The notes under the pieces: generated by a model
Databases searched by the model: none
The model's input: only the letters and a program-made list of their open reading frames with translations
Told to the model about the DNA's origin: nothing
Shown: positions 24,769 through 33,859 of the stretch, piece after piece
Numbering within the stretch: position 1 is the first letter of the stretch
Layout of the letters: the number at the start of each line of letters is the position of its first letter
Assembly (NCBI GenBank): GCA_001603035.1
Contig: LVAS01000006.1
Location: 1 to 46,521 of the forward strand
DNA: 46,521 nucleotides
Direction of reading: 5' to 3'
From: Clostridiales bacterium Firm_13
Lineage (GTDB): Bacteria > Bacillota > Clostridia > Saccharofermentanales > Saccharofermentanaceae
Translations under genes and position numbers: made by a program

Positions 24769-26501
24769 GCCGCTTTCTGCCTCGGGAGAAATTCGAATCG
24801 TACGAGGATTTTCTTGCGAATTACCGGGTAACCGTACCGGAGAACTTTAATTTTGCCGCCGATGTTGTCGACGCGTGGGCGGACGAAGACCCGAATAAAG
24901 AAGCGCTTGTCTGGTGTAACGACGAAGGTGACGAGAAGCGGTTTACTTTTTCCGATATTTCCCGCATGAGTGCCAAGGCTGCGATCGCATTTTCCGGACT
25001 CGGCTTAAAGAGGGGCGATAAGGTTCTTCTTCTTGTGAAGAGAAGGTGGCAGTTCTGGATCTATGCCCCCGCGCTGATGCGTCTCGGAGTGGTCTACATC
25101 CCCGCGACGACGCAACTTACAAAGAAGGATATTATCTACCGTTGTGAAGCCTCGTCCGCCGACCTTATCGTTACAATCACGGAGCCGGAGATTTGCGCCG
25201 CCGTACGCGAGGCGGTACCCGAGTGTGAGGGGGTCCGCGCCGCCTATATTCTGCCCGAGCCGAAGGCCGCCGAATTTCTCGGATCTTTCGAAGCGCCGGA
25301 AGGATGGATCGATATGAACGCCGCCGTCGAGGCTGTCTCCGACGAAGAAGCGAGAGCTTTTCTTCGGATTCGGCCCGAAGCCGGCGGAACCGATCCGATG
25401 CTTCTCTACTTCACATCCGGTACGACGGGGCTTCCCAAAATGGTTCTTCACAACCACATTCACCCGCTCGGACACATTGTTACCGCACATTACTGGCAGC
25501 AACTCGAGCCGACCGATCTGCATATCAGCGTCGCCGATACCGGTTGGGCCAAGTGCGGTTGGGGCAAGATTTACGGGCAGTGGATTACGGGCGCGGCGAA
25601 TTTCGTGTACGACATGGAAAGGTTTCATGCGGATTCTCTCCTTAAGAAACTGGAGCAGTACCGGGTGACGACATTTTGCGCGCCGCCTACGATCTACCGG
25701 TACATGATTCATGAAGATCTGTCCCGGTACGATTTGTCTTCGCTTCGGATGGCGCTTACCGCGGGTGAGCCGCTGCAGGCGGAGGTTTTCAATCGTTTTC
25801 GAGAAGCGACGGGTCTCTCCATCATGGAGGGATTCGGGCAGACGGAGGGCTCTGTTCTCTGCGCCAGTTTCCCCTGGGATGCGCCGCGGCCGGGTTCGAT
25901 GGGTCGTCCGTCGCCTCTTTATCGTTTGGAAATTGTCGACGACGATAATGTACCCTGTCCGGCGGGTACGGAAGGCAGAGTGGTCGTGACCGGGCTCCGG
26001 GACGGTGTCCCGCCGGGACTTTTTTGCGGGTATTATCGCGACAAAGAAGCGACAGACCGGGTATGGCACGACGGTATTTATGAGACGGGCGACGTGGCGT
26101 GGAAGGACGAAGACGGATTCTATTGGTATGTCGGCCGTTCGGACGATGTGATCAAGTGTTCCGGCTATCGAATCGGGCCGTTTGAGGTCGAGAGTGCGCT
26201 TCAGACACACCGGGCCGTACTCGAGTGTGCGATTACCGCGGCGCCGGATCCGATTCGCGGGCAAGTTGTCAAGGCGACGATTGTTCTCGCAAAAGGATAT
26301 GTGGCGTCCGACGAATTGGCCCGCGAGCTGCAAAATCATGTTAAGCGAATCACGGCTCCGTATAAGTATCCGCGCATTGTTGAATTTGTGAGCGAGCTCC
26401 CCAAGACGACGAGCGGCAAGATTCGCCGTGTCGAGATAAGGGGAAAGGATCAAGGGACGGTCGGAGAACCGTCCGCGACAAAGACAGAGGGAAAGACATA
26501 A
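24762..26501 (+). CDS. AMP-forming acyl-CoA synthetase
   Basis: A 579-residue ANL-superfamily ligase. The ATP-binding loop YFTSGTTGLPK lies near 215-226, the A5-type motif EGFGQTEG in the middle, the YETGDVAWKDEDGFYWYVGR / SDDVIKCSGYRIGPFEVE hinge follows, and the catalytic Lys is Lys553 in KTTSGKIRR. It activates a carboxylic acid to the acyl-AMP and then the CoA thioester. Overall layout resembles medium-chain acyl-CoA or acetyl-CoA synthetase-like enzymes paired with XRE-cupin regulators. The substrate is not determinable. GGAGG precedes the start inside the regulator gene. Confidence 0.92.
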   Translation: MLSRFLPREKFESYEDFLANYRVTVPENFNFAADVVDAWADEDPNKEALVWCNDEGDEKRFTFSDISRMSAKAAIAFSGLGLKRGDKVLLLVKRRWQFWIYAPALMRLGVVYIPATTQLTKKDIIYRCEASSADLIVTITEPEICAAVREAVPECEGVRAAYILPEPKAAEFLGSFEAPEGWIDMNAAVEAVSDEEARAFLRIRPEAGGTDPMLLYFTSGTTGLPKMVLHNHIHPLGHIVTAHYWQQLEPTDLHISVADTGWAKCGWGKIYGQWITGAANFVYDMERFHADSLLKKLEQYRVTTFCAPPTIYRYMIHEDLSRYDLSSLRMALTAGEPLQAEVFNRFREATGLSIMEGFGQTEGSVLCASFPWDAPRPGSMGRPSPLYRLEIVDDDNVPCPAGTEGRVVVTGLRDGVPPGLFCGYYRDKEATDRVWHDGIYETGDVAWKDEDGFYWYVGRSDDVIKCSGYRIGPFEVESALQTHRAVLECAITAAPDPIRGQVVKATIVLAKGYVASDELARELQNHVKRITAPYKYPRIVEFVSELPKTTSGKIRRVEIRGKDQGTVGEPSATKTEGKT

Positions 26502-26526
26502 ATTACGGATCAGAAGAGGATAAGAA

Positions 26527-27372
26527 ATGAATATACGACTTGCCGCATTTGACCTCGACGGAACGATCCTTTACAGCGACGGCGCCGTATCGGAAGAAGC
26601 CAAGGCCCGCATACGGGAAGCCGCCGCCGCCGGCGTCGAGATGGTCCCCTGCACGGGGCGAACCCTTTCGGAGATACCCGATGAGATTCTATGCCTGCCC
26701 GGCATCCGATTTGCGATTGTCGCAAACGGGGCGAGTATCATCGACCTTACCGATGACAGAGAGATTTACAGAAGGTTAATCGCACCGGATGTGGGCGTCG
26801 AATTGCTTCGTTTTTTCGCGGAGAAGGGGACCTCCTTTATCGCGTACAGCGAAGGAACCGCTTTCTGCGACGAGCGGGTGATGCCGAGCTTCATGCGGTT
26901 CTATGCGCCGCTCGGTCCGAATTACCGGCAGATTATTGAGAGGATGCGATTTTGTACCGATATTGCCGGGTATTTTAAGAAAGCAGAAAGAACTTTGGAA
27001 AAGATCTTTCTTTATGACATTTCGTCTGCATTCCGAGAGGAGGTTCTGGCGCTTCGGGACAAGTACCCCTCCATCGGATTTACATCTTCCAGCGAGAAGA
27101 ATCTCGAGATCAATCAGGCCGACGCTTCCAAAGGAACCGCCTTAGCCGCTCTCGCCGAATACCTTGTCATCCCTCGGGAACAGGTCTTTGCGATCGGCGA
27201 CGGAGAAAACGACATCGATATGATGGCCTTCGCCGGTTTCCCGGTGGCGGTCTCTAACGCGCGCCCGATGACAAGAAGCCTTGCGGCTTATGTGACCCTT
27301 TCCAACGACGAAGACGGCGCCGCGATCGCTTTTCGCAAGTTCTTACGCGGGGGGCCCGAAGCGACAACCTGA
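26527..27372 (+). CDS. Cof-type HAD-family phosphatase
   Basis: A 281-residue cytosolic HAD hydrolase of subfamily IIB. Motif I is AFDLDGTILYSD (residues 7-18), with the nucleophile and acid/base Asp pair; motif III is near SKGTALAALAEYL; motif IV is GDGENDIDMM. The C2 cap is the Cof type. Such enzymes dephosphorylate sugar phosphates or cofactors such as PLP and FMN. It begins 25 bases after the ligase gene and may share its transcript. Its stop lies three bases from the convergent GH31 gene. Confidence 0.9.
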   Translation: MNIRLAAFDLDGTILYSDGAVSEEAKARIREAAAAGVEMVPCTGRTLSEIPDEILCLPGIRFAIVANGASIIDLTDDREIYRRLIAPDVGVELLRFFAEKGTSFIAYSEGTAFCDERVMPSFMRFYAPLGPNYRQIIERMRFCTDIAGYFKKAERTLEKIFLYDISSAFREEVLALRDKYPSIGFTSSSEKNLEINQADASKGTALAALAEYLVIPREQVFAIGDGENDIDMMAFAGFPVAVSNARPMTRSLAAYVTLSNDEDGAAIAFRKFLRGGPEATT

Positions 27373-27375
27373 CTT

Positions 27376-29727
27376 TCAGAGAACAATCTCGGTGAGACCG
27401 TATCTCAGCTCGACGAGAAGCCCGCAGTCCGTAATCTCAGGGATTTGGTCCGAACAGGAAGTGAAGCGGAACGTATCGGCAAGAAGAAGTCTGCAGTTGC
27501 CCGTAAACCCTTCCGTGCGAACGACGACGCAATCGCCGTCTCTGCGAACGCGGATCTCGCCGGAGACGAGGGATCCCGCCGCGTATGCTTCCGCTCGAAT
27601 CTCCGTTTGATCCGAAATCTCATAAACGGTCGCGGTGACCGAATCGAGATAATCGTATTCCGGCGTTCCGTCGGTCTTGCCGGTGATAAGCACCGTATTG
27701 TCGCGAACGAGAAGCGGCATGGAATCGTAGTCGTGATGCTCGGTGCGCCATACGGGACCCGTAATCACTTCGCGATTCAGAAGATTCGTCCAACGCCCCT
27801 TCGGAAGGTAATATCGGACAATTCCGTCTTCCGAGAAGATCGGCGCGCAGAGTAAAGATTCACCCAACATATACTGTCGATCCAGATGAAGACAGGTCTC
27901 GTCATCCGGAAATTCGAGCAACATCGGCCGGAGGACCGGAATTCCTGACGCGGAGGCTTCGACGGCGGCCGCATACAGATACGGCATAAGCCGGAGCTTG
28001 AGTCGCGTAAAGAGACGGGCGACATCCACGGCCTCCTCTCCGTAAAGCCACGGCACCTTGTATTCTTTGTTTCCGTGATAACGGCTGTGGGATGTGAGAA
28101 GTCCGAATTGTGTCCAGCGCATATAGATGTCCGGCGTGCAACCCGCCTCGAACCCGCCGATGTCATGGCTCCAGAATCCGAATCCCGAGAGGGAAAGCGA
28201 CAGTCCGGCGCGCAGAGAGGCGGCCATAGACGAATATTCGGAGAGAGAATCGCCTCCCCAGTGAACGGGGAATTTCTGGCTGCCGGCGGTACCCGCCCGC
28301 GAGAAGAGAACGGCACGCCCTACGCCGAGGCGCTTTTCGAGAATCTCGAAAACAGCCTGGTTATAAAGATACGAGTAATAGTTGTGCATACTTTCGGACG
28401 ATACGCCCGACGCATAGACGATCCCTTCGCTTTGGGCCGATCGCCCGTAAAAGGCATCGCCCCCGACGGGGATGCGTTCGCCGAAGTCGGTTTTGAAGCA
28501 ATCGACACCCATTCGGATGAGGTTCTCGAGCTGACGTTGATACCAGGCTTTGGCGACGGGATTCGTAAAGTCGACGAGCGCCATTCCCGCCTGCCAACGA
28601 TCCCACTGCCAGACGTCACCCGCGCCGGTGTTGACAAAGTAATTGTTATCCATGCCCTCTCGGAACAAAGGCGACTTCTGTGCGATATACGGATTGATCC
28701 ACACACAGACGCGGACGCCCTTGTCGTGTAGCCGCCGAATCAGACCGGCCGGATCGGGGAAACTGTCGCGATCAAAGAGAAAGCTCGTCCACTCGAACGG
28801 CTTCATCCAATAACAGTCGAAATGAAAGACAGAGAGCGGGATTCCGCGATCCAACATGCCGTCGACAAAGTGCATGACCGTCTCTTCGGAATAGTCGGTC
28901 GTAAACGACGTCGTAAGCCAGAGCCCGAAAGACCACGCGGGCGGAAGAGACGGCTTGCCGGTGAGTTCCGCGTAATTGCTTAGTACACTCTTCCTGTCGG
29001 CCCCGCCGATAAAATAGTACTCGAGACGTTCGCCGGGGACGGAAAACTGGACCTTATTCACAGCCTCGCTTGCGACCTCAAAGGACACGCGTCCGGTGTC
29101 ATTCACAAAGATGCCGTAGTTCGCGGAGGTCAGATAGAAAGGAACACACTTGTATGCCTGTTCCGTCTCGGTCCCGCCGTCTTCGTTCCAACTGTCGAGG
29201 GATTGCCCGTTCTTGACGAAGGCCGTAAAACGCTCGCCGAGACCGTAAACCGATTCGCCCACGGCAATGTCGAGCCGCTCTCGCACGTAGGAGTGTCCCT
29301 CCGGATCGAGGATGTGGGCGAGCGATTTGCGGCCGGATACCGTCCGCTTCTTTCCGCCGAAAAAGAAAGCGATCTCGAAAGGTCCTTCCTTGGGAATTCG
29401 GGCTTCGGTACCGCCGGATTGAAACGTGTAGTGCGTCTCCGTCTCCGCCGCCTGTCCCGCACCCTTTCCCGGCGCGGTTTGAAATTCGGCGCGCCGCTGT
29501 CTCGAACCGACCCAGTTTGTGACCGTGACGCGAAGGACATCCGGTATCGGAGAACAGATCTTAATCCGAAGAAGACCGCCGTCCGTCACGTTTCCGCGAT
29601 GTTGAATTGCCGTATAGGGCGCATAAACGACCAGGGAGCCGTCTTCAATTATGCCTTCAAAGACTTCTTTCGGGTACTCGATTGTACAGCCGAGTTTGTC
29701 AAGCCACATGCCGTTCGTGAACTTCAT
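27376..29727 (-). CDS. yicI: Alpha-xylosidase (glycoside hydrolase family 31)
   Basis: A 783-residue GH31 enzyme close to the length of YicI. It has an N-terminal beta-sandwich, then the barrel with GLWLTTSFTTDYSEE, FHFDCYWM, the nucleophile motif DCFKTDFGE (Asp414) and HWGGDSLSEY with the probable acid/base Asp493, then C-terminal beta domains. It has no signal peptide, so it acts on imported oligosaccharides, removing alpha-xylosyl residues from xyloglucan fragments; the nucleophile motif KTDFGE favours xylosidase over glucosidase. GGGGA precedes the ATG. Confidence 0.9.
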   Translation of the reverse strand: MKFTNGMWLDKLGCTIEYPKEVFEGIIEDGSLVVYAPYTAIQHRGNVTDGGLLRIKICSPIPDVLRVTVTNWVGSRQRRAEFQTAPGKGAGQAAETETHYTFQSGGTEARIPKEGPFEIAFFFGGKKRTVSGRKSLAHILDPEGHSYVRERLDIAVGESVYGLGERFTAFVKNGQSLDSWNEDGGTETEQAYKCVPFYLTSANYGIFVNDTGRVSFEVASEAVNKVQFSVPGERLEYYFIGGADRKSVLSNYAELTGKPSLPPAWSFGLWLTTSFTTDYSEETVMHFVDGMLDRGIPLSVFHFDCYWMKPFEWTSFLFDRDSFPDPAGLIRRLHDKGVRVCVWINPYIAQKSPLFREGMDNNYFVNTGAGDVWQWDRWQAGMALVDFTNPVAKAWYQRQLENLIRMGVDCFKTDFGERIPVGGDAFYGRSAQSEGIVYASGVSSESMHNYYSYLYNQAVFEILEKRLGVGRAVLFSRAGTAGSQKFPVHWGGDSLSEYSSMAASLRAGLSLSLSGFGFWSHDIGGFEAGCTPDIYMRWTQFGLLTSHSRYHGNKEYKVPWLYGEEAVDVARLFTRLKLRLMPYLYAAAVEASASGIPVLRPMLLEFPDDETCLHLDRQYMLGESLLCAPIFSEDGIVRYYLPKGRWTNLLNREVITGPVWRTEHHDYDSMPLLVRDNTVLITGKTDGTPEYDYLDSVTATVYEISDQTEIRAEAYAAGSLVSGEIRVRRDGDCVVVRTEGFTGNCRLLLADTFRFTSCSDQIPEITDCGLLVELRYGLTEIVL

Positions 29728-29843
29728 GGCCGGTCCCCTTTCTGGCGCGCACGCGAAAAACGGATTCGGAATGACTCTATTCTAGCATGAGTCCGGTGTG
29801 CGGCGAAACGATTTGCATATCGTTTTTGAAAAAGAACAAATGT

Positions 29844-29872
29844 TTGACTTCGATCCGGTTTCATGGGATAAT
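29844..29872 (+). promoter_or_regulatory. Promoter of the GNAT-like gene
   Basis: TTGACT, a 17-base spacer and GATAAT, 33 bases before the ATG at 29906. Confidence 0.55.
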
Positions 29873-29905
29873 AAAACCAAGAATTAAGGGGGGAGGTATG
29901 AATTT

Positions 29906-30457
29906 ATGGATGTGTATCAGGAGTGCCCGGTTCTTTCCGGCCCCAGCTTCAAGCTTACGAGAACTTGTCGATCGGATGCTTCGGACCTGCTTCTGTGCTA
30001 CTCGGATGACCGCTCGGCGCCGCTTTTCAATTCGGACAACTGCCACGGCGACGACTTCCGATATCATACGATCGAGCGGATGCTTCAGGCGATCGATTTC
30101 TGGGAATTTTCGTACAAGAATCGATATTTTGTCCGCTGGAGCATTCGCCGTCACGGAGAGGATCCGGCGATCGGCACAGTAGAAATGTTCCGACGAACCG
30201 CAGACGACGATTATAACGGAGTCGGTGTCTTGCGCGTCGACTTACGAAGTGCGGACGAGAGGCCGGAGGTTCTCGACGAACTGCTGCAATTAGCTTGTCG
30301 GGAATTCTTCGCAATGTTTTCTGTCAGCCGGATCCTCATTAAGGCGCCGATCTTCGCGGACACGAGGCGTCGCGCCGTCCTTCGCGCGGGAGGAATGCCT
30401 TGCCAGTCGCCGTTTATCGGTTATTCCGACTATTTCTTCTTCTCCGAGGACGAATAA
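29906..30457 (+). CDS. GNAT-like N-acetyltransferase
   Basis: A 183-residue protein. The middle and C-terminal parts match the GNAT layout: a substrate-facing strand IGTVEMFRR (about 92-100), a strand GVLRVDLRS, a helix VLDELLQLACREFFAMF, strand RILIKAPIFADTRRRAVLRAGG and a final hydrophobic strand. The classic Q/RxxGxG/A pyrophosphate loop is poorly conserved, so binding of acetyl-CoA is probable but unproved. The site GGGGGGAGG lies nine bases upstream. An alternative ATG at 29898 is out of frame. A terminator follows. Confidence 0.65.
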   Translation: MDVYQECPVLSGPSFKLTRTCRSDASDLLLCYSDDRSAPLFNSDNCHGDDFRYHTIERMLQAIDFWEFSYKNRYFVRWSIRRHGEDPAIGTVEMFRRTADDDYNGVGVLRVDLRSADERPEVLDELLQLACREFFAMFSVSRILIKAPIFADTRRRAVLRAGGMPCQSPFIGYSDYFFFSEDE

Positions 30458-30483
30458 AGGCCGCGGGGAGTCCCGCGGCCTTT
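30456..30483. terminator. Bidirectional terminator between the GNAT and serpin genes
   Basis: A 12-bp GC-rich inverted repeat (aaaggccgcggg / cccgcggccttt) with a short loop, overlapping the GNAT stop. The A/T flanks give U-runs in both directions, serving the convergent genes. Confidence 0.8.
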
Positions 30484-30505
30484 ATCGAGGAGGAAGACAA
30501 TTCTG

Positions 30506-31792
30506 TCAGGAAGGATCAATTTGCGCGACGGCGCCGACAAAGAGGATCGTTCCGTCGAGAGGGTCATAGATGACGAACAGGAACGGGCGGTCGACATTGA
30601 ATTCGATCGGCGGGTCCTCTTCGAATACTGCAGTCGTTTTCATGATGACTTCCGTTATGGCAGCGGCTTCGGCGCCTTTCTCGTCGATGCGGATATAGCA
30701 TTTGTGAAGGACATCCCCGATGTAGAGATCATTGGGCTCGACCGTCATTCCCGAGAAGTCGGAAAGGCCGGGATTAAAGGCGTCCGTCATGCCGAGTGAC
30801 GACAGTGTTTGCGACATTGACGCCGAGTAGGTGAACGCAAATTTAGGAACGGAGACTTGCACCTTGGTGGAGTTCATGTCTTTAAGAACGGCGGAGAACC
30901 CCGTCGACTCCAAAGATTGAAGGGTGTCCCGCACAGAGGATCCTTCGTCGGGGAGCAGAAAGGCGAGGGAATAGCCGGTTCCGTCGGCGTCCGTCTTCTT
31001 AAAATCCATCGACAATGCGGCATAGTTGTCTTCCTTAGAATAGGCGAATGTGCTCGTCTTGTTCATGAAGGGCACCGAAGTGTCGGAAGACGCCCCGTGA
31101 AATGTCTCGTCGAAGGTATTCTCCGCTTTAAACGGAGACGCCCAATCGCCGAGAAAGTAGAGTGCGTTCACGAGGACGAGGCGCGTGTCCGGCGACAGAG
31201 GCGTGTCGTTGATCTTCGGGATTTTTCCGTGTGTTTTCTCATTGCCCCAGCGGTTGATATCCTCCGTCGCTCCCGCCGCGTCCGTTTTGAAGTCGGCGAT
31301 AAAGCAATCGGAAAGAAAGGTGTCTTTGCATGTGTCGAGAAAGGACGGGAGGAAGTCTAAGCTTTTCTGCATCCAGAGTGAGTTGGCGGCCTCCATCCCG
31401 TTCGTATTTGACCGCCACATCAATTGCGAGACGCCGGCCGCGATCGTCTGATCCGAGACTCCCGACATCTGAAGCGCGGAGAGCATTTCGGATTTGGTAT
31501 TGCCGCCCGCCCCGCTTGCCGTCATCAAGAGCGCAAGTTCCAGACTGACCGGCGACAGAAACAAGTTCTGATCGTCGTAAAGTTCGGCTGCGGCCAGGAG
31601 TCCGAAGCGGTTTATTCCGGACACGAAGTCGGGGTCGAACGGCGTAATCTTCTGCGATGTCAATTTGGCCGTGTAGGACCTCGTGTCGGTGCCGGCGGAA
31701 GAGCCGCAGGCGCCGATCCCGATCAGGAAGGGAAGGGAAAGGAATAAGGCGGGGAAGCGAACCAGTTTTTTCAAATTCATCGTTGGTACCAT
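30506..31792 (-). CDS. Serpin (serine protease inhibitor) lipoprotein
   Basis: A 428-residue serpin with an N-terminal lipoprotein signal (MNLKKLVRFPALFLSLPFLI, then IGAC). The start may be ATG at 31792 or 31780; both have weak sites. The serpin core is complete: the NRFGLLAAAELYDDQNLFLSP opening, VLVNALYFLGDW, and FNVDRPFLFVIYDPLDGTILFVG at the C-terminus. The reactive-centre hinge reads EKGAEAAAITEV, with small residues as in inhibitory serpins. Counting from the hinge puts P1-P1' near Thr-Ala of KTTAVF, suggesting an elastase-like target, though Lys or Met nearby could serve. Anchored outside, it would trap host or competitor proteases. Confidence 0.92.
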   Translation of the reverse strand: MVPTMNLKKLVRFPALFLSLPFLIGIGACGSSAGTDTRSYTAKLTSQKITPFDPDFVSGINRFGLLAAAELYDDQNLFLSPVSLELALLMTASGAGGNTKSEMLSALQMSGVSDQTIAAGVSQLMWRSNTNGMEAANSLWMQKSLDFLPSFLDTCKDTFLSDCFIADFKTDAAGATEDINRWGNEKTHGKIPKINDTPLSPDTRLVLVNALYFLGDWASPFKAENTFDETFHGASSDTSVPFMNKTSTFAYSKEDNYAALSMDFKKTDADGTGYSLAFLLPDEGSSVRDTLQSLESTGFSAVLKDMNSTKVQVSVPKFAFTYSASMSQTLSSLGMTDAFNPGLSDFSGMTVEPNDLYIGDVLHKCYIRIDEKGAEAAAITEVIMKTTAVFEEDPPIEFNVDRPFLFVIYDPLDGTILFVGAVAQIDPS

Positions 31793-31933
31793 CCGTTTCT
31801 TCGGGTCTTGTACGATTTTTGGCGAAGGAGGCGGAAGAAGGGACGGCTATTCGGCACATTGCGATATGGAGAGGCGAAATGTACACTGTTTTTATTCGTC
31901 AGCCGTTCCCTTGAGAGAGTATCCGCCACCCTT

Positions 31934-31962
31934 CTGACATATAGACGAGCGACAAGTACATT
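31934..31962 (+). promoter_or_regulatory. Candidate promoter of the ABC-2 operon
   Basis: CTGACA, a 17-base spacer and TACATT, about 40 bases before the ATG at 32002. Confidence 0.4.
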
Positions 31963-32001
31963 TTATTACAAAGAACGAGAAGCTTATTCGGAGGAGAAAG
32001 T

Positions 32002-33015
32002 ATGTCATCCATTATTGAGATTAAGGAGGTCACTAAGACCTTCCGCGTTTTGCAGAGACACGAGGGATTTAAGGGGACGTTCCGGGATCTTTTCTCGCGC
32101 GACTACAAGGAGATCACCGCGGTCGATCGTGTGTCGATGTCTGTTGAAGCGGGGGAGATTGTGGGGTATCTCGGGCCGAACGGGGCGGGCAAATCCACGA
32201 CGATCAAGATGATGACCGGCATCCTGGAGCCGTCTTCCGGCAGTATTCTTGTCAACGGCAAGGTCCCTTACCGGAACCGCGCGCAGAACGCGCAGAATAT
32301 CGGTGTTGTTTTCGGGCAGCGATCCCAACTTTGGTGGGCGCTTCCGGTTATCGAATCCTTTAAGATCCTAAAGGATATGTACGCGATTCCCGACGCCGTT
32401 TACAAATACAACATGGAGAGGTATGAGGAGTTGGTCGGAATTCGCGAACTCTACTCCAAGCCGGTTCGGCAAATGTCGCTCGGACAAAGGACACTTTGCG
32501 ATATCCTAGCGTCGTTTCTCCATAATCCGCCGGTTGTCTTTCTGGACGAACCGACGATCGGCCTTGATGTGTCGATGAAGTCCAAGATTCGAGATCTGAT
32601 TCTTGCGTTAAATCACGAACGGAACACCACCGTTATCCTGACGACCCACGATATGGGGGACGTAGAGGCGCTTTGTCGACGAATTATGATTATCGACAAA
32701 GGACAGGTCATTTATGACGACTCGATTCAACAACTGAAGCAATTCTTTGGTGCCTATCGGACGCTTCGCATCCTGCCGTCTTCCGAAGACGCCGCGTCCG
32801 AGAGTAAACTCCCGGGATATAAGGAAGCCCTTTGTCATCTTCTGCCAGATGCGGCGCATACCGAATTTGTGACGGATGAAGGATGGATCAGCATACTCGT
32901 TCCGGAGGATGAGATTCCTCTTATGAAGGTTCTGTCTAATTTGCAAACATTGATTCCCGTTCGCGATGTCCGTCGAAGAGATCACGACGGAGTCGGTCAT
33001 CAGAAAGATCTATGA
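32002..33015 (+). CDS. ABC-2 type exporter ATP-binding protein
   Basis: A 337-residue ATPase of the COG4586 type. Walker A GPNGAGKST is at 58-66, followed by the GQRSQLWWALP segment typical of this group; the signature is a variant, QMSLGQRTL in place of LSGGQ, and Walker B is VVFLDEPTIGLD. The C-terminal ~90 residues form an extra domain. It energises the two permeases downstream. GGAGG precedes the start and the stop overlaps the frame of the next gene. The exported molecule is unknown. Confidence 0.92.
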   Translation: MSSIIEIKEVTKTFRVLQRHEGFKGTFRDLFSRDYKEITAVDRVSMSVEAGEIVGYLGPNGAGKSTTIKMMTGILEPSSGSILVNGKVPYRNRAQNAQNIGVVFGQRSQLWWALPVIESFKILKDMYAIPDAVYKYNMERYEELVGIRELYSKPVRQMSLGQRTLCDILASFLHNPPVVFLDEPTIGLDVSMKSKIRDLILALNHERNTTVILTTHDMGDVEALCRRIMIIDKGQVIYDDSIQQLKQFFGAYRTLRILPSSEDAASESKLPGYKEALCHLLPDAAHTEFVTDEGWISILVPEDEIPLMKVLSNLQTLIPVRDVRRRDHDGVGHQKDL

Positions 33016-33035
33016 GGGTGAGGAGGGGAAGCGCC

Positions 33036-33857
33036 ATGATTGAGAAGGGCAAGCGCGCAATTCGCCGATATGTATCACAGACGCGCGCGGGGATTCTGGA
33101 ATCAATGACCTTCCGGGCAAGTCTTTTTATCAGTCTGATCGGCAATCTCATTTATATGGTGGTTCTTTATTACTTGTGGCAGGCGATCTTCGCCTCAAGT
33201 GATTCGGATACGGTGAACGGAATGACATTTCGCGATACCTTTGTCTACCTGACGATGGCCGGGGCGATTTTCTCTACGTTGGAGGTTTATCTCGTATGGA
33301 AGATGGGTCGCGAGATTCAGTCCGGGGAATTCGCGCTGCATTTTGTCCGCCCGACAGACTATTTTCTCCGGGAATTCTTCTATGTTCTGGGCAACGTTGT
33401 GATTCAACTTGCGCTCACGTTGATTCCGACATTTGTGGTTGTCGGGTTTCTCGTCGATTGGCAAATTCCGCTCGGGATCAATTTGCTCTTATTCGCCATA
33501 TCCCTTCTTTTTTCTCTTCTTCTCAATTTTTGTCTTGATTTTATCGTCGGTACGATGTGTATGTACACGCAGGCATTCTGGGGGATTAATATGGTCAAGG
33601 AAGTGATCATTATGATTCTCTCCGGCGCCACGGTTCCGATTGCCTTTTTCCCGATGCCGTATCGCGAAATCGCAACGTTTTTGCCATTCCAGGCGATGTA
33701 CAATCTCCCGCTCGAGATCTTGATTTCAAGGGATATGGGAATCGATGGCTATGTCCGATCGATTGGGATTCAGATCCTCTGGGTGATTCTGCTGACATTG
33801 ATCGGCCGGCTTTTTTTCCGAAGGTCATCGCGCATCATTACGGTAAACGGAGGTTAA
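33036..33857 (+). CDS. ABC-2 type exporter permease (COG4587-like)
   Basis: A 273-residue membrane protein with six predicted helices and a short N-terminal amphipathic region (RYVSQTRAGILESMTFR). An ATG 24 bases earlier is in frame, but ATG at 33036 has AGGAGGGG at the right distance and is chosen. It forms half of the pore with the next gene. Loop features RPTDYFLREFFYVLGN and FFPMPYREIATFLPF are typical of this permease group. Confidence 0.88.
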   Translation: MIEKGKRAIRRYVSQTRAGILESMTFRASLFISLIGNLIYMVVLYYLWQAIFASSDSDTVNGMTFRDTFVYLTMAGAIFSTLEVYLVWKMGREIQSGEFALHFVRPTDYFLREFFYVLGNVVIQLALTLIPTFVVVGFLVDWQIPLGINLLLFAISLLFSLLLNFCLDFIVGTMCMYTQAFWGINMVKEVIIMILSGATVPIAFFPMPYREIATFLPFQAMYNLPLEILISRDMGIDGYVRSIGIQILWVILLTLIGRLFFRRSSRIITVNGG

Positions 33858-33859
33858 TC

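Noticed and set aside
25005-26453. A 482-residue open frame opposite the acyl-CoA synthetase
   Set aside because: An antisense shadow of a well-recognised gene with Arg-rich composition.
31780-31792. T-box remnant (GGTACC) near the serpin start
   Set aside because: Only the hexamer matches; the AGGGTGGTACCGCG core and specifier stem are missing.
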